Positions 26,775 through 35,549 of a stretch of 64,000 nt of DNA are shown in pieces. The position numbers and the translations under genes were made by a program. Source of the stretch: Kibdelosporangium banguiense (GTDB lineage Bacteria > Actinomycetota > Actinomycetes > Mycobacteriales > Pseudonocardiaceae); the NCBI RefSeq assembly GCF_017876405.1, contig NZ_JAGINW010000001.1, positions 11,483,203 through 11,547,202 on the forward strand. The letters are read 5' to 3'. Under the pieces are notes generated by a model. The model was not told the DNA's origin and did not search any database. It saw nothing but the letters and a program-made list of their open reading frames with translations. The stretch's first letter is position 1. Each line of letters starts with the position of its first letter.

Positions 26775-26855
26775 ATGTCGCGCCGGATGCTCTGGTGGGC
26801 TGGGATGTGTCTGCTGACCGCGATCCTGCTGACGATCATGACGGGAACCTTCTGA
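26775..26855 (+). CDS. 26-residue single-helix membrane peptide (candidate)
   Basis: ATG directly follows the TAG of the preceding gene and the TGA shares one base with the asparaginase ATG (TGATG), so it fills the gap exactly. The product starts MSRRMLWW and continues with about 17 hydrophobic residues (MCLLTAILLTIM), giving a positively charged N-terminus and one membrane helix. It has no recognisable family. It could be a true micro-protein or merely a coupling device that carries ribosomes to the asparaginase start. Confidence 0.4.
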   Translation: MSRRMLWWAGMCLLTAILLTIMTGTF

Positions 26856-27769
26856 TGAAACACGTGCTGCTTGTGGCCACCGGCGACACGATGGCCTACA
26901 TGCAGGACGCGGTCGCGACCGGAGCTGAACTGCTCAAGGCCGTGGCCGATGTCCCTGGCGTCGAGGTCACGGCCGAGGACGTCATGGCAGAACCAAGCTG
27001 GGACACAACGCCAGGCACGATGCTGGCGCTGGCCCGGCGAGCCCGGAAAGCCTTGCTGGATGACGGCTTCGAAGGTGTGGTTGTCACGCATGGTGTTGAC
27101 ACGCTTGAAGAAACCGCGTTCCTCACCGACCTGATGGCTGGGCCTGCCGTCGATCGCGGCGGGATTGTGTTCACCGGTGCCACGCGGTACTTCGACGAGC
27201 CCGGCAGTGACGGCCCGGACAACCTTGTCGCGGCGATCACGGCGGCTCCGGAAACCGCCGGGCTCGGCGCGCTCGTGTGTTTCGACCGGCAGTTGCACGC
27301 CGCTCGCTGGGCGACGCTGGCCACGGCCACCAGCTTCGCCTCGGATCCGGTGCTGGGACACGTGAGCCGGGCCGGGGAGGTCACCATCACGGCGACTCCC
27401 CCGGCCCGGCAACCGGATGCCGACGGCATCCCGGAGACGGATGTCGCCTTGATCAAGACCTATCCGGGAATGCCCGCCGAGATGCTGACCGCGGCGGCGG
27501 ACGCGGGTGCGCGGGGCATCGTGCTGGAAGGCACCGGTGACGGCAACGTCCCGGTCGAGTTGTTCATCCCGATCGGCGAGCTAACCGGGTGGGACATTCC
27601 GGTGGTGATCGCGTCGCGGGCCGGCGGGGCGGCCTCGACCGGCCTCGCGGGCAAGGTCGGCGCGATCAGCGCCCAGGGGCTGCGGCCCGCTCATGCGCGG
27701 GTGGCATTGATGGTCGCGCTGGCGACAGGCGGGGTCGACGCGGTCCGCTCCTGGTTCGCGCGACTCTGA
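26855..27769 (+). CDS. L-asparaginase (type I-like)
   Basis: Cytoplasmic amidohydrolase converting asparagine to aspartate and ammonia; 304 residues. The first threonine motif is ATGDTM at residues 8-13 (canonical TGGTIA), and the second is VTHGVDTLEETA near residue 76-87, carrying the conserved Thr/Asp/Lys-type triad environment. The start ATG overlaps the stop of a 26-codon ORF. The C-terminal GTGDGNVP segment matches the asparaginase subunit contact region. It ends 13 bases before pgl. Confidence 0.88.
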   Translation: MKHVLLVATGDTMAYMQDAVATGAELLKAVADVPGVEVTAEDVMAEPSWDTTPGTMLALARRARKALLDDGFEGVVVTHGVDTLEETAFLTDLMAGPAVDRGGIVFTGATRYFDEPGSDGPDNLVAAITAAPETAGLGALVCFDRQLHAARWATLATATSFASDPVLGHVSRAGEVTITATPPARQPDADGIPETDVALIKTYPGMPAEMLTAAADAGARGIVLEGTGDGNVPVELFIPIGELTGWDIPVVIASRAGGAASTGLAGKVGAISAQGLRPAHARVALMVALATGGVDAVRSWFARL

Positions 27770-27782
27770 GAGGATGTCGGGC

Positions 27783-28565
27783 ATGACAGCGGCACCCCAG
27801 GTTGTGGTTCAGGCCAACTCGGATCTGCTCGCGGCGGCCACCGCGGCGCGGCTCGTGACCAGGCTGGTCGACGCGCAGGCCGCGAAGGGCTCGGCCTCGG
27901 TGGTGCTGACCGGCGGGCGGACCGGGACCGCGGTGCTCTCCCAGTTGCTGGCGGTGCCGGCAAAGGACGCCGTGGACTGGTCGCGTGTGGACTTCTACTG
28001 GGGTGACGAGCGGTTCCTGCCGACCGGGCACCCCGACCGCAACGAGACCCAGGCGCGCGAGGCACTGCTGGATCACGTGCACGTCGACCCGTCGCGGGTG
28101 TACGCGATGGAGCCGTCGGACGGCAAGTTCGGTGACGACCCGGATCTCGCGGCGTCGGCGTACGCGGAGCTGCTGGCCGCCCAGGCCAGGCCAGAGGATC
28201 ACGGCGACGTGCCGACGTTCGACGTGTGCCTGCTGGGCGTGGGCGAGGAGGGCCACACCGCCTCGATCTTCCCGAGTTCTCCCGCGGTCTACGAGACCGA
28301 GCGCACGGTCGTGGCGGTCCGCAACTGCCCCAAGCCGCCGCCGACCCGGGTGTCGCTGACGCTGCCCGCGATCCGGCGTTCGAGTGAAGTGTGGCTTCTC
28401 ACAGGCGGCGAATCGAAGGCCGCGGCGGTGGCGATGGCGCTGGGCGGCGCGGGCGAGGTCCAGATCCCAGCCGCAGGTGCACAGGGCCAAAGGCGCACGT
28501 TGTGGCTGCTCGACCGGGCCGCGGCGACCAAGGTCCCGCACATGTTCCAGCCGCCTTTGGCCTGA
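27783..28565 (+). CDS. pgl: 6-phosphogluconolactonase (DevB type)
   Basis: Hydrolyses 6-phosphogluconolactone, the product of Zwf; 260 residues. Motifs are VVLTGGRTG near residue 39, the FYWGDERFLPTGHPDRNE block near 70-86, and the catalytic GVGEEGHTASIFP near 155. ATG 27783 is preferred to ATG 27774 because GAGAGG at 27768-27773 is then at a usable distance; the difference is three residues. In most actinomycetes this gene directly follows opcA. Here it is cotranscribed, if at all, with asparaginase, which separates control of the second pathway step from the first. Confidence 0.92.
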   Translation: MTAAPQVVVQANSDLLAAATAARLVTRLVDAQAAKGSASVVLTGGRTGTAVLSQLLAVPAKDAVDWSRVDFYWGDERFLPTGHPDRNETQAREALLDHVHVDPSRVYAMEPSDGKFGDDPDLAASAYAELLAAQARPEDHGDVPTFDVCLLGVGEEGHTASIFPSSPAVYETERTVVAVRNCPKPPPTRVSLTLPAIRRSSEVWLLTGGESKAAAVAMALGGAGEVQIPAAGAQGQRRTLWLLDRAAATKVPHMFQPPLA

Positions 28566-28620
28566 TTGCGGCCTGTACATAACCTCTGGCCCTGCCGGAT
28601 GCGTGACATAGCTTCGAACG

Positions 28621-29859
28621 ATGTCCGAGGACTCGGGGATTCGCGAGCTCGCCGGCCGATATCGGCTGATCACGCCGTTGGGCCGGCGAGTGATGCGTGG
28701 GTGGGACCTGCACCTGCGCCAGGTTGTCGCGATCCGGTTGTTCGCCGCACAGGAGGACCCGGATCAGTTCGTCGAGCGCGCGGCGGCGCTGACCGGGTTA
28801 GACCACCCTGGGCTGGTGCAGGTGCTGGACGCGGGTGTGTCCGGTGACGAACCGTTCATGGTCCAGGAGTTCATAGCGGCCACCACTTTACGCAGCCGTC
28901 TGGCTGAGGGTCCGTTGTCTGCCAACGAGGTCACCGAACTCGGCTCGGCGCTTGGCCGGGCGTTGGCCTACGCGCATTCCCAAGGTGTCGCACACCGGGA
29001 CATCCAGCCGCGCAACATCCTCCTCGGCCCCGGCCAGGAGCCGTATCTGACCGATGTCGGCATCTCGGCGACCTCGGCACCGTCCTACATGTCCCCGGAA
29101 CAGGCCAACGGCCAGGAGCCGAGCACAGCGTCCGATGTGTACGCTCTCGGCCTGGTCCTGCTCGAGGCACTGACCGGCCGGACCGAATACCCAGGCGACG
29201 ACGCGACAACGGCCTTGGCACGGCTCAACCGCGCCCCACTGATCTCACCGGATCTGCCGCACGCGGCAACATTGCTGGCCATGACCAGCGCCAACCCTGA
29301 CGACCGGCCGGACGCGGCGACCTGCGTGGACATGCTGCGTGGTTCGTCGGCGAAATCACGAGTGCAGACACGGACTGTGCTCGTCGCGGCGGTCGCGGCG
29401 GCGATTGTCGCGACCGGCATCACGGTCGTGCTGAACATACCGAAACAGTCGCAGCCCCAGGTGGAACCACGCGACGCCCGCCTCGACCAGCCGCGGTCGA
29501 CCAACAGCGTCCAGGTGACCTCCAGGCCGGCAACCGAGGTCACGCCCAACATCATCGAGGTCCCCGCGGCGTCCGGCCAGCCGGTGCAGCAGCGGCAGCA
29601 ACCGCCCAGGACCTCGGCCACATCCACACCGACCGGGCAACCACCCGCACAAGGTGACTACGTCAATGTGCCCGTCGCCCTGGTTCCGCCGCCCACCGAG
29701 ACGACAGTCGTACTGGAATGGCTGCCCTGGTACCTCGACCCCGTCAACTGGCCGAAGCCGCACAAGAAACCCAAGAAGCCCAAGCCAACGGCGACCAGCA
29801 CCCCCGCAACGACCACTCCACCGCCCGCCGCCGCGGAAGAGGGCGACGAAAACGACTGA
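28621..29859 (+). CDS. Membrane Ser/Thr kinase-like protein, probable pseudokinase
   Basis: 412-residue PknB-like protein: kinase fold at 14-240, one membrane helix at about 252-272, then an extracellular tail rich in Pro, Thr and Lys-Pro. Key residues are altered: the glycine loop reads LGRRVMRG, the VAIK lysine is Arg39, and the catalytic loop is HRDIQPRN with Gln129 for Lys. Asp127, Asn132 and a DVG (145-147) for DFG remain. Loss of the VAIK lysine and glycine loop suggests weak or no catalysis, so a scaffold or sensor role is more likely. It converges with the GDPD gene, with paired palindrome copy B between. Confidence 0.8.
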   Translation: MSEDSGIRELAGRYRLITPLGRRVMRGWDLHLRQVVAIRLFAAQEDPDQFVERAAALTGLDHPGLVQVLDAGVSGDEPFMVQEFIAATTLRSRLAEGPLSANEVTELGSALGRALAYAHSQGVAHRDIQPRNILLGPGQEPYLTDVGISATSAPSYMSPEQANGQEPSTASDVYALGLVLLEALTGRTEYPGDDATTALARLNRAPLISPDLPHAATLLAMTSANPDDRPDAATCVDMLRGSSAKSRVQTRTVLVAAVAAAIVATGITVVLNIPKQSQPQVEPRDARLDQPRSTNSVQVTSRPATEVTPNIIEVPAASGQPVQQRQQPPRTSATSTPTGQPPAQGDYVNVPVALVPPPTETTVVLEWLPWYLDPVNWPKPHKKPKKPKPTATSTPATTTPPPAAAEEGDEND

Positions 29860-29876
29860 CCTCCCCTCTTGGGTTT

Positions 29877-29929
29877 GCCCCCAATGTGGCATTGGGGGCA
29901 TGCGATGCCACCAATGCCACATTGGGGAC
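29877..29929. repeat. Paired palindrome element, copy B
   Basis: Same architecture and same ATGCGAT spacer as copy A at 14308-14360. The first 23-base palindrome (29877-29899) has centre TGG and the second (29907-29929) has centre CCA, the reverse order of copy A. It begins 6 bases beyond the stop of the minus-strand GDPD gene and 18 bases after the plus-strand kinase-like gene, so it can terminate both. Confidence 0.88.
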
Positions 29930-29935
29930 ACAAAC

Positions 29936-31963
29936 TCAGCGCAGGCCGTTGCGGCGGGCGACTGCGATCAGTGTGTCGGGGTCGTCGGAGATGATGCCGG
30001 TGACGCCCAGATCGATCACACGCTGGATCGTGGGCTCGTCGTTCACCGTGTACGGCACGACTTTCAGGCCGTAGCGCGACTCGAGCGCAGGCGCGTCCGG
30101 GCCGAAGTAGTACTTCGGGTCGGTGCGCAGGTACCAGTCGTCAGAGGCGAACTTGGTCTGCTTCTCATCGTGCACCTGCCAGTTCGCCGACACCGTCGAA
30201 GCACCCGCGGCACGAACGAGTGCGCCCAGATCCCGGTACTTCCACCAGTCCAGGCCACCAGTCCACGGGCTCTTGACCGACGGATCGCCGTACGCGGCCA
30301 TCAGTGAGCACTCGTCGGCCACTGTCTTGCACTCCTCCGGGCCGTACTGCCAGACCAGGGCGACAGTCTCGATGCGCGGGTCGATCGCACGGGCCAGCCG
30401 GATCGTGCGCCAGTCGAAGGACTGGATGGTGGCGCGGTCGGCCAGGCGGGCGCCCTCGATCGCGGCGACCAACTGGAAGGTGAACTGCTGGTAGGGCGCG
30501 GTGTCGTTGGCGGTGGGGCTGATCTTGGTCTCGATGTTGAACCGGATGTCGGTCCGGCCGCTGCGCTTGACCAGGGCGAAGACCTCGTCCAGGGTCGGGA
30601 TCCGCTGTCCTGGCACGGCCACCTGCTTGGGGAACTCCGGCAGCGTCTTGCTGCCGCAGTCGATCGTCTTGATCTGCGCCAGGGTCAGCTGCCGGATCTG
30701 CTTGCCCACGTACGGGTACTCCGGGTCGCCGGGCCGCACTGGCGCGGTGTCGACGCAGTGTGAGCCATTGACCGTCCGGTCGTGGATCACCACGAGCTTG
30801 TTGTCCTCGGTGACGCCGGTGTCAAGCTCCAAAGTGGACACATCAGGCCGGCCGAGGGAGTACTCGAACGCCGCCAGTGTGTTCTCCGGCCGGACCGAAC
30901 GGCCACCGCGGTGCGCCTGTACGTCCAGCGGTGAGGCGTAACCGCGTGGCAGTTTGAAGCCACGCTTCTTGGCCACGTCCCGCAGGCGGTCGGGGTAGTC
31001 GGTGATGATCCCGTCCACGCCGTCGTCGATCAGCTTGTTCATCGTGGGCTGGTCGTCCACGGTCCACGGCACGACCTTGATGCCGTTGCGGTGGGCGTTA
31101 CGGACCATGTCCTTGGTGACGTACGGCCGGTAGTCCGGATCGGTGATCTTTCCGGCCTGTGGGAAGCCGTGCACCGGGGAGAACGCCGACGCGCCGAACG
31201 ACTTGATCGCCCTGATCGGGTCGCCGCCGAAGTCGTCGATGTCCAGACCGCCCAGCCACGGGGACCTGCCGGGCTGACCGGTCTGCAGGAAGTCGAAGTT
31301 GGTCAGCGCGACCACCGGAAGCTTCGGCGCGACCTGGCGCATCCGGATCAGCGCACCCCAGTCGAAGCTCTGGATGCTGACCCGCTTCTCGAACCCGGCC
31401 GCCCGGATCTCGCGTGCGGTGACCTGCACGAACTGCTCACGCGGCGCGGTCTCGCTTGGCGCGCCGGCCTCGACCTTGGTCTCGATGTTCAGCTTGACGT
31501 CGTCCGCACGGTATTTCTTGACCAGGTCGAAGACCTCGCGCAGGGTCGGCATCCGGGAACCGGGCGACAGCACGGCGCCGGGGAAGTCCGGCAGCTTCTT
31601 CGAACCGCAGTCCAGGGTCTTGACCTGGGCCAGCGTCAACGTGTTGACGTACTTGCCGACGTAGGGGAATTCGGAGTCACCGGGCGTCGCGGGCGCGGTG
31701 TCGGCGCACTTGTTGGCGCCGACCCGGCGGTCATGGGTGACCACGGCCTGGCCGTCCTCGGTGATCTGCAGATCCAGCTCAAGCGTGCTCACGCCGAGCC
31801 GGATCGCGTTGCCGAACGAGCTGAGTGTGCTCTCCGAACGCAGGCCCAGCCCACCGCGGTGGGCCTGGATGTCGAAGTCCTCGTGCCGCTGGCCGGCCTG
31901 TGCCGGGGCCGCGGCTAATCCGGCTACCAAAGTGATGGCGGTACACCATCCGATCCGTCTCAT
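29936..31963 (-). CDS. Secreted glycerophosphodiester phosphodiesterase with two GDPD domains
   Basis: 675-residue exported protein. Signal peptide ends near residue 23 (AAPAQAGQ). Two full GDPD-family TIM barrels follow in tandem: the first from about residue 30 with HRGG at His35, the second from about residue 348 with HRGG at His351. Each has its own HDR motif (VVTHDRRV, VVIHDRTV), NIETK segment and C-terminal DGIITD/GIISDD-type strand. Such enzymes release glycerol 3-phosphate from deacylated lipids or teichoic acids. ATG 31963 is chosen because it starts the signal peptide; the open frame reaches 32023. Divergent from a secreted phosphodiester glycosidase. Confidence 0.9.
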   Translation of the reverse strand: MRRIGWCTAITLVAGLAAAPAQAGQRHEDFDIQAHRGGLGLRSESTLSSFGNAIRLGVSTLELDLQITEDGQAVVTHDRRVGANKCADTAPATPGDSEFPYVGKYVNTLTLAQVKTLDCGSKKLPDFPGAVLSPGSRMPTLREVFDLVKKYRADDVKLNIETKVEAGAPSETAPREQFVQVTAREIRAAGFEKRVSIQSFDWGALIRMRQVAPKLPVVALTNFDFLQTGQPGRSPWLGGLDIDDFGGDPIRAIKSFGASAFSPVHGFPQAGKITDPDYRPYVTKDMVRNAHRNGIKVVPWTVDDQPTMNKLIDDGVDGIITDYPDRLRDVAKKRGFKLPRGYASPLDVQAHRGGRSVRPENTLAAFEYSLGRPDVSTLELDTGVTEDNKLVVIHDRTVNGSHCVDTAPVRPGDPEYPYVGKQIRQLTLAQIKTIDCGSKTLPEFPKQVAVPGQRIPTLDEVFALVKRSGRTDIRFNIETKISPTANDTAPYQQFTFQLVAAIEGARLADRATIQSFDWRTIRLARAIDPRIETVALVWQYGPEECKTVADECSLMAAYGDPSVKSPWTGGLDWWKYRDLGALVRAAGASTVSANWQVHDEKQTKFASDDWYLRTDPKYYFGPDAPALESRYGLKVVPYTVNDEPTIQRVIDLGVTGIISDDPDTLIAVARRNGLR

Positions 31964-32119
31964 GGCCCGGATCGTGTCAACCGGCCACTGCCAGTCATAG
32001 CGACGTCGAAAGCATTCACCCAAGTTTCCGCCGGACTACACCGAAAGGCGGTTGGCTGGGCAACTGATTACCGGGTTGGCTGTCATCTCGTAAAGTATTC
32101 ACGGCCCGTGGGAGTCCCC

Positions 32120-35100
32120 GTGTCGCTTCGAAGAAGTGCCGCCGCCGTACCGCTGCTACTCGTGTTCGGGCTGGCGACCCCTGCAGTCGCCGACCCCGTC
32201 GTTGACCTGCCGGATGTCGCGTCGATCCGGTCCGCGGTCGATCCGGCCAAGCGGATAGAGACCTCCCGGACGAGCCGCCCGGTGGCGCCGGGCGTCACGC
32301 TGAACTCGTTCGACTGGTATGAGCCGGGTGACGCCGGAGGCTGGGTGCGTGGCGACTCGCTGACCGTGGACCTCGGCGCGGGCACGACTGTCGACTACCT
32401 GCACCCCGGGCAGGTCAGCAGCGCGCAGCCGCTGTCGGCCCAGGCGAGCGCGAAACGTGCGATCGCGGCGGTGAACGGGGACTTCTTCGACATCAACAAC
32501 TCCAACGCCCCGGAAGGCGCGGGCATCCAGGCGGGCACCCTGGTCAAGTCGCCGAACACCGGGCACAACCGGGCGGTCGGGATCGACGCGGCCGGCATCG
32601 GCCGGGTCATGGAGGTCTTCTTCGACGGCACTCTCACGCTGCCCGCAGGAAGTGCCCGGCTGACCCAGCTCAACAGCGCGCGGATCGACGCCAACGGCAT
32701 CGGCGTGTTCAACCCGATGTGGGGCACGTACTCGCGCGACCGTGGCACGCAAGGCGCTGCCCGCGTCGCCGAGACGGTCGTGGTGAACGACACTGTGACC
32801 GAAGTCCGGCCCAAGCCGGGCGCCGATCCGTTGCCCGCCAACGGTTACGCCCTGGTCGGCCGTGAGACCGGCGCGGACACGCTCGCCGCGTTGAAGCCTG
32901 GCGACAAGGTCAAGGTGGCGTACTCGTCGCGTACCAACGACGGCAGCGTGCCGAAGTCGTTGATCGGGGGCAACCAGCTGCTGATCCGCAACGGCCAGAT
33001 CGTCGCGCCGGACGACCCGTTGCACCCGCGGACCGCGGTCGGATTCTCGGCCGACGGCAAGAAGATGTTCCTGCTGACCGTGGACGGCCGGCAGGCGCCG
33101 TACCTGCTGGGTCTCAACTTGAAGGACATGGCCACGATCCTCAAGGAGATGGGCGCGCACAACGCGTTGAACCTTGACGGCGGCGGGTCGTCGACCATGC
33201 TCGCGCGTGAGCCCGGCACGACCGAGCTCGATGTGGAGAACAAGCCGTCGGACGGCGGCGAACGTCCTGTCCCCAACGGACTCGCGTTCTACGCGCCCGC
33301 CGGAAGCGGGAAGCTCACTGGGTTCTGGGTGACCACGGCCAGCGACCCGGAGAAGACGCCTGGTGCCGGCACCATCCCCGGCGGACGCCCGGACCGCGTG
33401 TTCCCCGGCCTGACGCGGCAGCTGATCGCACACGGTTACGACGAGACTTTCGGCCCTGCGCAAGGAAAAGCGTCATGGCTGGCCCGTGGCAACGGCTGGA
33501 TCCGCGAGGACGGCGTCTTCCACGCGACCAGGTCCGGCACAGCCACGGTGTCCGCCCGCAACGGCCGGATATCAGGAGACCTGGCGATGACCGTGCTCGG
33601 GCCGTTGACCCGGCTGTCGCCCACGACCTCACGGCTGAGCCTGGGCACCGAAGGCGCCACCGGCGACCTCGGCATTGTCGGATACGACAACGACGGGTTC
33701 ACCGCACCCATCGAGCCCGCGGATCTCCGGCTGGACTACGACAGGTCGCTGCTGGACATCACCCCGGCCGCGGACGGCGGACTGCGGTTCAAGGCGATCA
33801 AACCGCTGGGTTCCGCCGTGGTCACCGCGACCGTCGGGCAGCTCTCGACCAAGATCGCGGTCACGGTCGGCCTGGAGGAGCGTAACTTCGCTGCCTTCGA
33901 CGACGGCGCGTCGTGGACCTTCGGCTCAGCCAGGGGCACCGGCTCGGTCGCTCCTGTCCCCAATGGACAGAACGGAGCCGGGCTGAAGCTGTCCTACGAC
34001 TTCTCGCTATCGACCGGGACACGCACCGCGTACGCGATTCCGCCCCAGCCGATCAAGCTCTCCGGCCAGCCGTTGGCTTTGGGCGCATGGGTTTACGGCA
34101 ACGGCAAGGGTGAATGGACCGCGTTCACGGTGACCGACGGTCAAGGCCAGTCGCGGTCGCTGTACGGCCCGTACATCACGTGGACCGGATGGCGGTACCT
34201 GGAGATCGCCGTACCGACGGGGATGGCTTTCCCGTTGACGGTCAACAGGTTCTACACCATCGAGACCAAAGCGGACCGGCAGTACACCGGTGAGGTGCTG
34301 ATCGACTCGTTCGTCGCCAAGGTCCCGCCGGACGTGGAGATCCCCGCCGAGGTCACAGTCCCAGATCCGTTTGTCGTGCCGACTGTACGTGACCGGCTGT
34401 GGCGGTTCGCGGTGATGTCCGACTCGCAGTTCGTGGCTCGCAACCCCGACAGCGACCTCGTCCGCTCCGCCCGCCGGACCCTGCGGGAGATCAAGGCCCA
34501 GAACCCGGACTTCCTGGTGATCAACGGCGACTTCGTCGACGAGGCCGCGCCCGCGGATCTCACGCTGGCACACCGGATTCTCAACGAGGAACTCGGTGAC
34601 TCGCTGAAGTGGTACTACGTCCCGGGCAACCACGAGATCATGGGGCCGGGCACGATCGACAACTTCCGGCGGGAGTTCGGCACGACCAGCCGGACGTTCG
34701 ACCACAAGGGCACCCGGTTCGTACTGCTCGACTCGTCCACCGGCACCATCCGCGGCGGCGGCTTCGACCAGACCGCGATGCTGCGCAACGCTCTGGACAC
34801 CGCCAGACGCGACAAGTCGGTGAATTCCGTTGTGGTGATGGAACATCACCCGCCGCGCGATCCGAACCCGGCGAAGGGCAGCCAGCTCGGCGACCGGCTC
34901 GAAGCGTCCACTCTGGAGGGATGGCTCGCCGATTTCCGCGCCGGTACCGGCAAGGGCGCGGCCTTCATCGGCGCACACGTCGGCGTGTTCCACGCGTCCC
35001 GTGTGGACGGTGTGCCGTACTTGATCAATGGCAACTCCGCCAAGGCTCCTGGCGGTGACAGCACGCTCGGCGGCTTCACCGGCTGGAGCCTGCTCGGCGT

Positions 35101-35455
35101 CGACCCGCAGCGCGACAAGGACTGGCTCGCCGCAGAGATCCGCCCGCACGTCGACTCGCTCACCATCGAGGCACCGGCCGCCATCAGGGCGGGCGAGTCC
35201 GTCCAGGTCTCGGCATTCCTGATGCAGGGCACACGCAAGGTGCCGGTCTCGTATCCGGTCAGCCACGAGTGGTCCGGCTCCCCCAGCCTGCTCATCGGCG
35301 ACTGGACCGAGTTGAAGCCATGGCACGTCGCCCGGCTCGACCCGGCGACGGGCGTCGTGACCGCGATCCGCCCGGCCACGTTCTCGTTGGGACTGACAGT
35401 GAACGGGGTGACACAACAAGCCACTGTCCAGGTAGCACTCAAGACGGCAGCATGA
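32120..35455 (+). CDS. Secreted phosphodiester glycosidase / metallophosphoesterase fusion
   Basis: 1111-residue exported protein. After a signal peptide (about 1-26) a NAGPA-like phosphodiester glycosidase domain spans roughly 80-385, marked by AIAAVNGDFFDIN and NLDGGGSSTM. Linker and Ig-like regions follow to about 750, then a calcineurin-type phosphoesterase with DSQ near 767, GDFVDE near 803, GNHE near 836, HHPP near 908 and a GAHVGVFHA segment near 952. The chemistry fits uncovering sugars from phosphodiesters and then hydrolysing phosphate esters. GTG at 32120 is preferred over GTG 32108 since GGGAG at 32110-32114 then serves as ribosome site. Divergent from the tandem GDPD. Confidence 0.87.
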   Translation: MSLRRSAAAVPLLLVFGLATPAVADPVVDLPDVASIRSAVDPAKRIETSRTSRPVAPGVTLNSFDWYEPGDAGGWVRGDSLTVDLGAGTTVDYLHPGQVSSAQPLSAQASAKRAIAAVNGDFFDINNSNAPEGAGIQAGTLVKSPNTGHNRAVGIDAAGIGRVMEVFFDGTLTLPAGSARLTQLNSARIDANGIGVFNPMWGTYSRDRGTQGAARVAETVVVNDTVTEVRPKPGADPLPANGYALVGRETGADTLAALKPGDKVKVAYSSRTNDGSVPKSLIGGNQLLIRNGQIVAPDDPLHPRTAVGFSADGKKMFLLTVDGRQAPYLLGLNLKDMATILKEMGAHNALNLDGGGSSTMLAREPGTTELDVENKPSDGGERPVPNGLAFYAPAGSGKLTGFWVTTASDPEKTPGAGTIPGGRPDRVFPGLTRQLIAHGYDETFGPAQGKASWLARGNGWIREDGVFHATRSGTATVSARNGRISGDLAMTVLGPLTRLSPTTSRLSLGTEGATGDLGIVGYDNDGFTAPIEPADLRLDYDRSLLDITPAADGGLRFKAIKPLGSAVVTATVGQLSTKIAVTVGLEERNFAAFDDGASWTFGSARGTGSVAPVPNGQNGAGLKLSYDFSLSTGTRTAYAIPPQPIKLSGQPLALGAWVYGNGKGEWTAFTVTDGQGQSRSLYGPYITWTGWRYLEIAVPTGMAFPLTVNRFYTIETKADRQYTGEVLIDSFVAKVPPDVEIPAEVTVPDPFVVPTVRDRLWRFAVMSDSQFVARNPDSDLVRSARRTLREIKAQNPDFLVINGDFVDEAAPADLTLAHRILNEELGDSLKWYYVPGNHEIMGPGTIDNFRREFGTTSRTFDHKGTRFVLLDSSTGTIRGGGFDQTAMLRNALDTARRDKSVNSVVVMEHHPPRDPNPAKGSQLGDRLEASTLEGWLADFRAGTGKGAAFIGAHVGVFHASRVDGVPYLINGNSAKAPGGDSTLGGFTGWSLLGVDPQRDKDWLAAEIRPHVDSLTIEAPAAIRAGESVQVSAFLMQGTRKVPVSYPVSHEWSGSPSLLIGDWTELKPWHVARLDPATGVVTAIRPATFSLGLTVNGVTQQATVQVALKTAA

Positions 35456-35549
35456 CCATGTTGCCCTGAATGGGTCAGCGAAACTCCCGTGTTCGCTCGC
35501 TATGTTGACACCAAGGGTGGGTTCGGCTGAGGGAGCACGGGGGTTTCGT

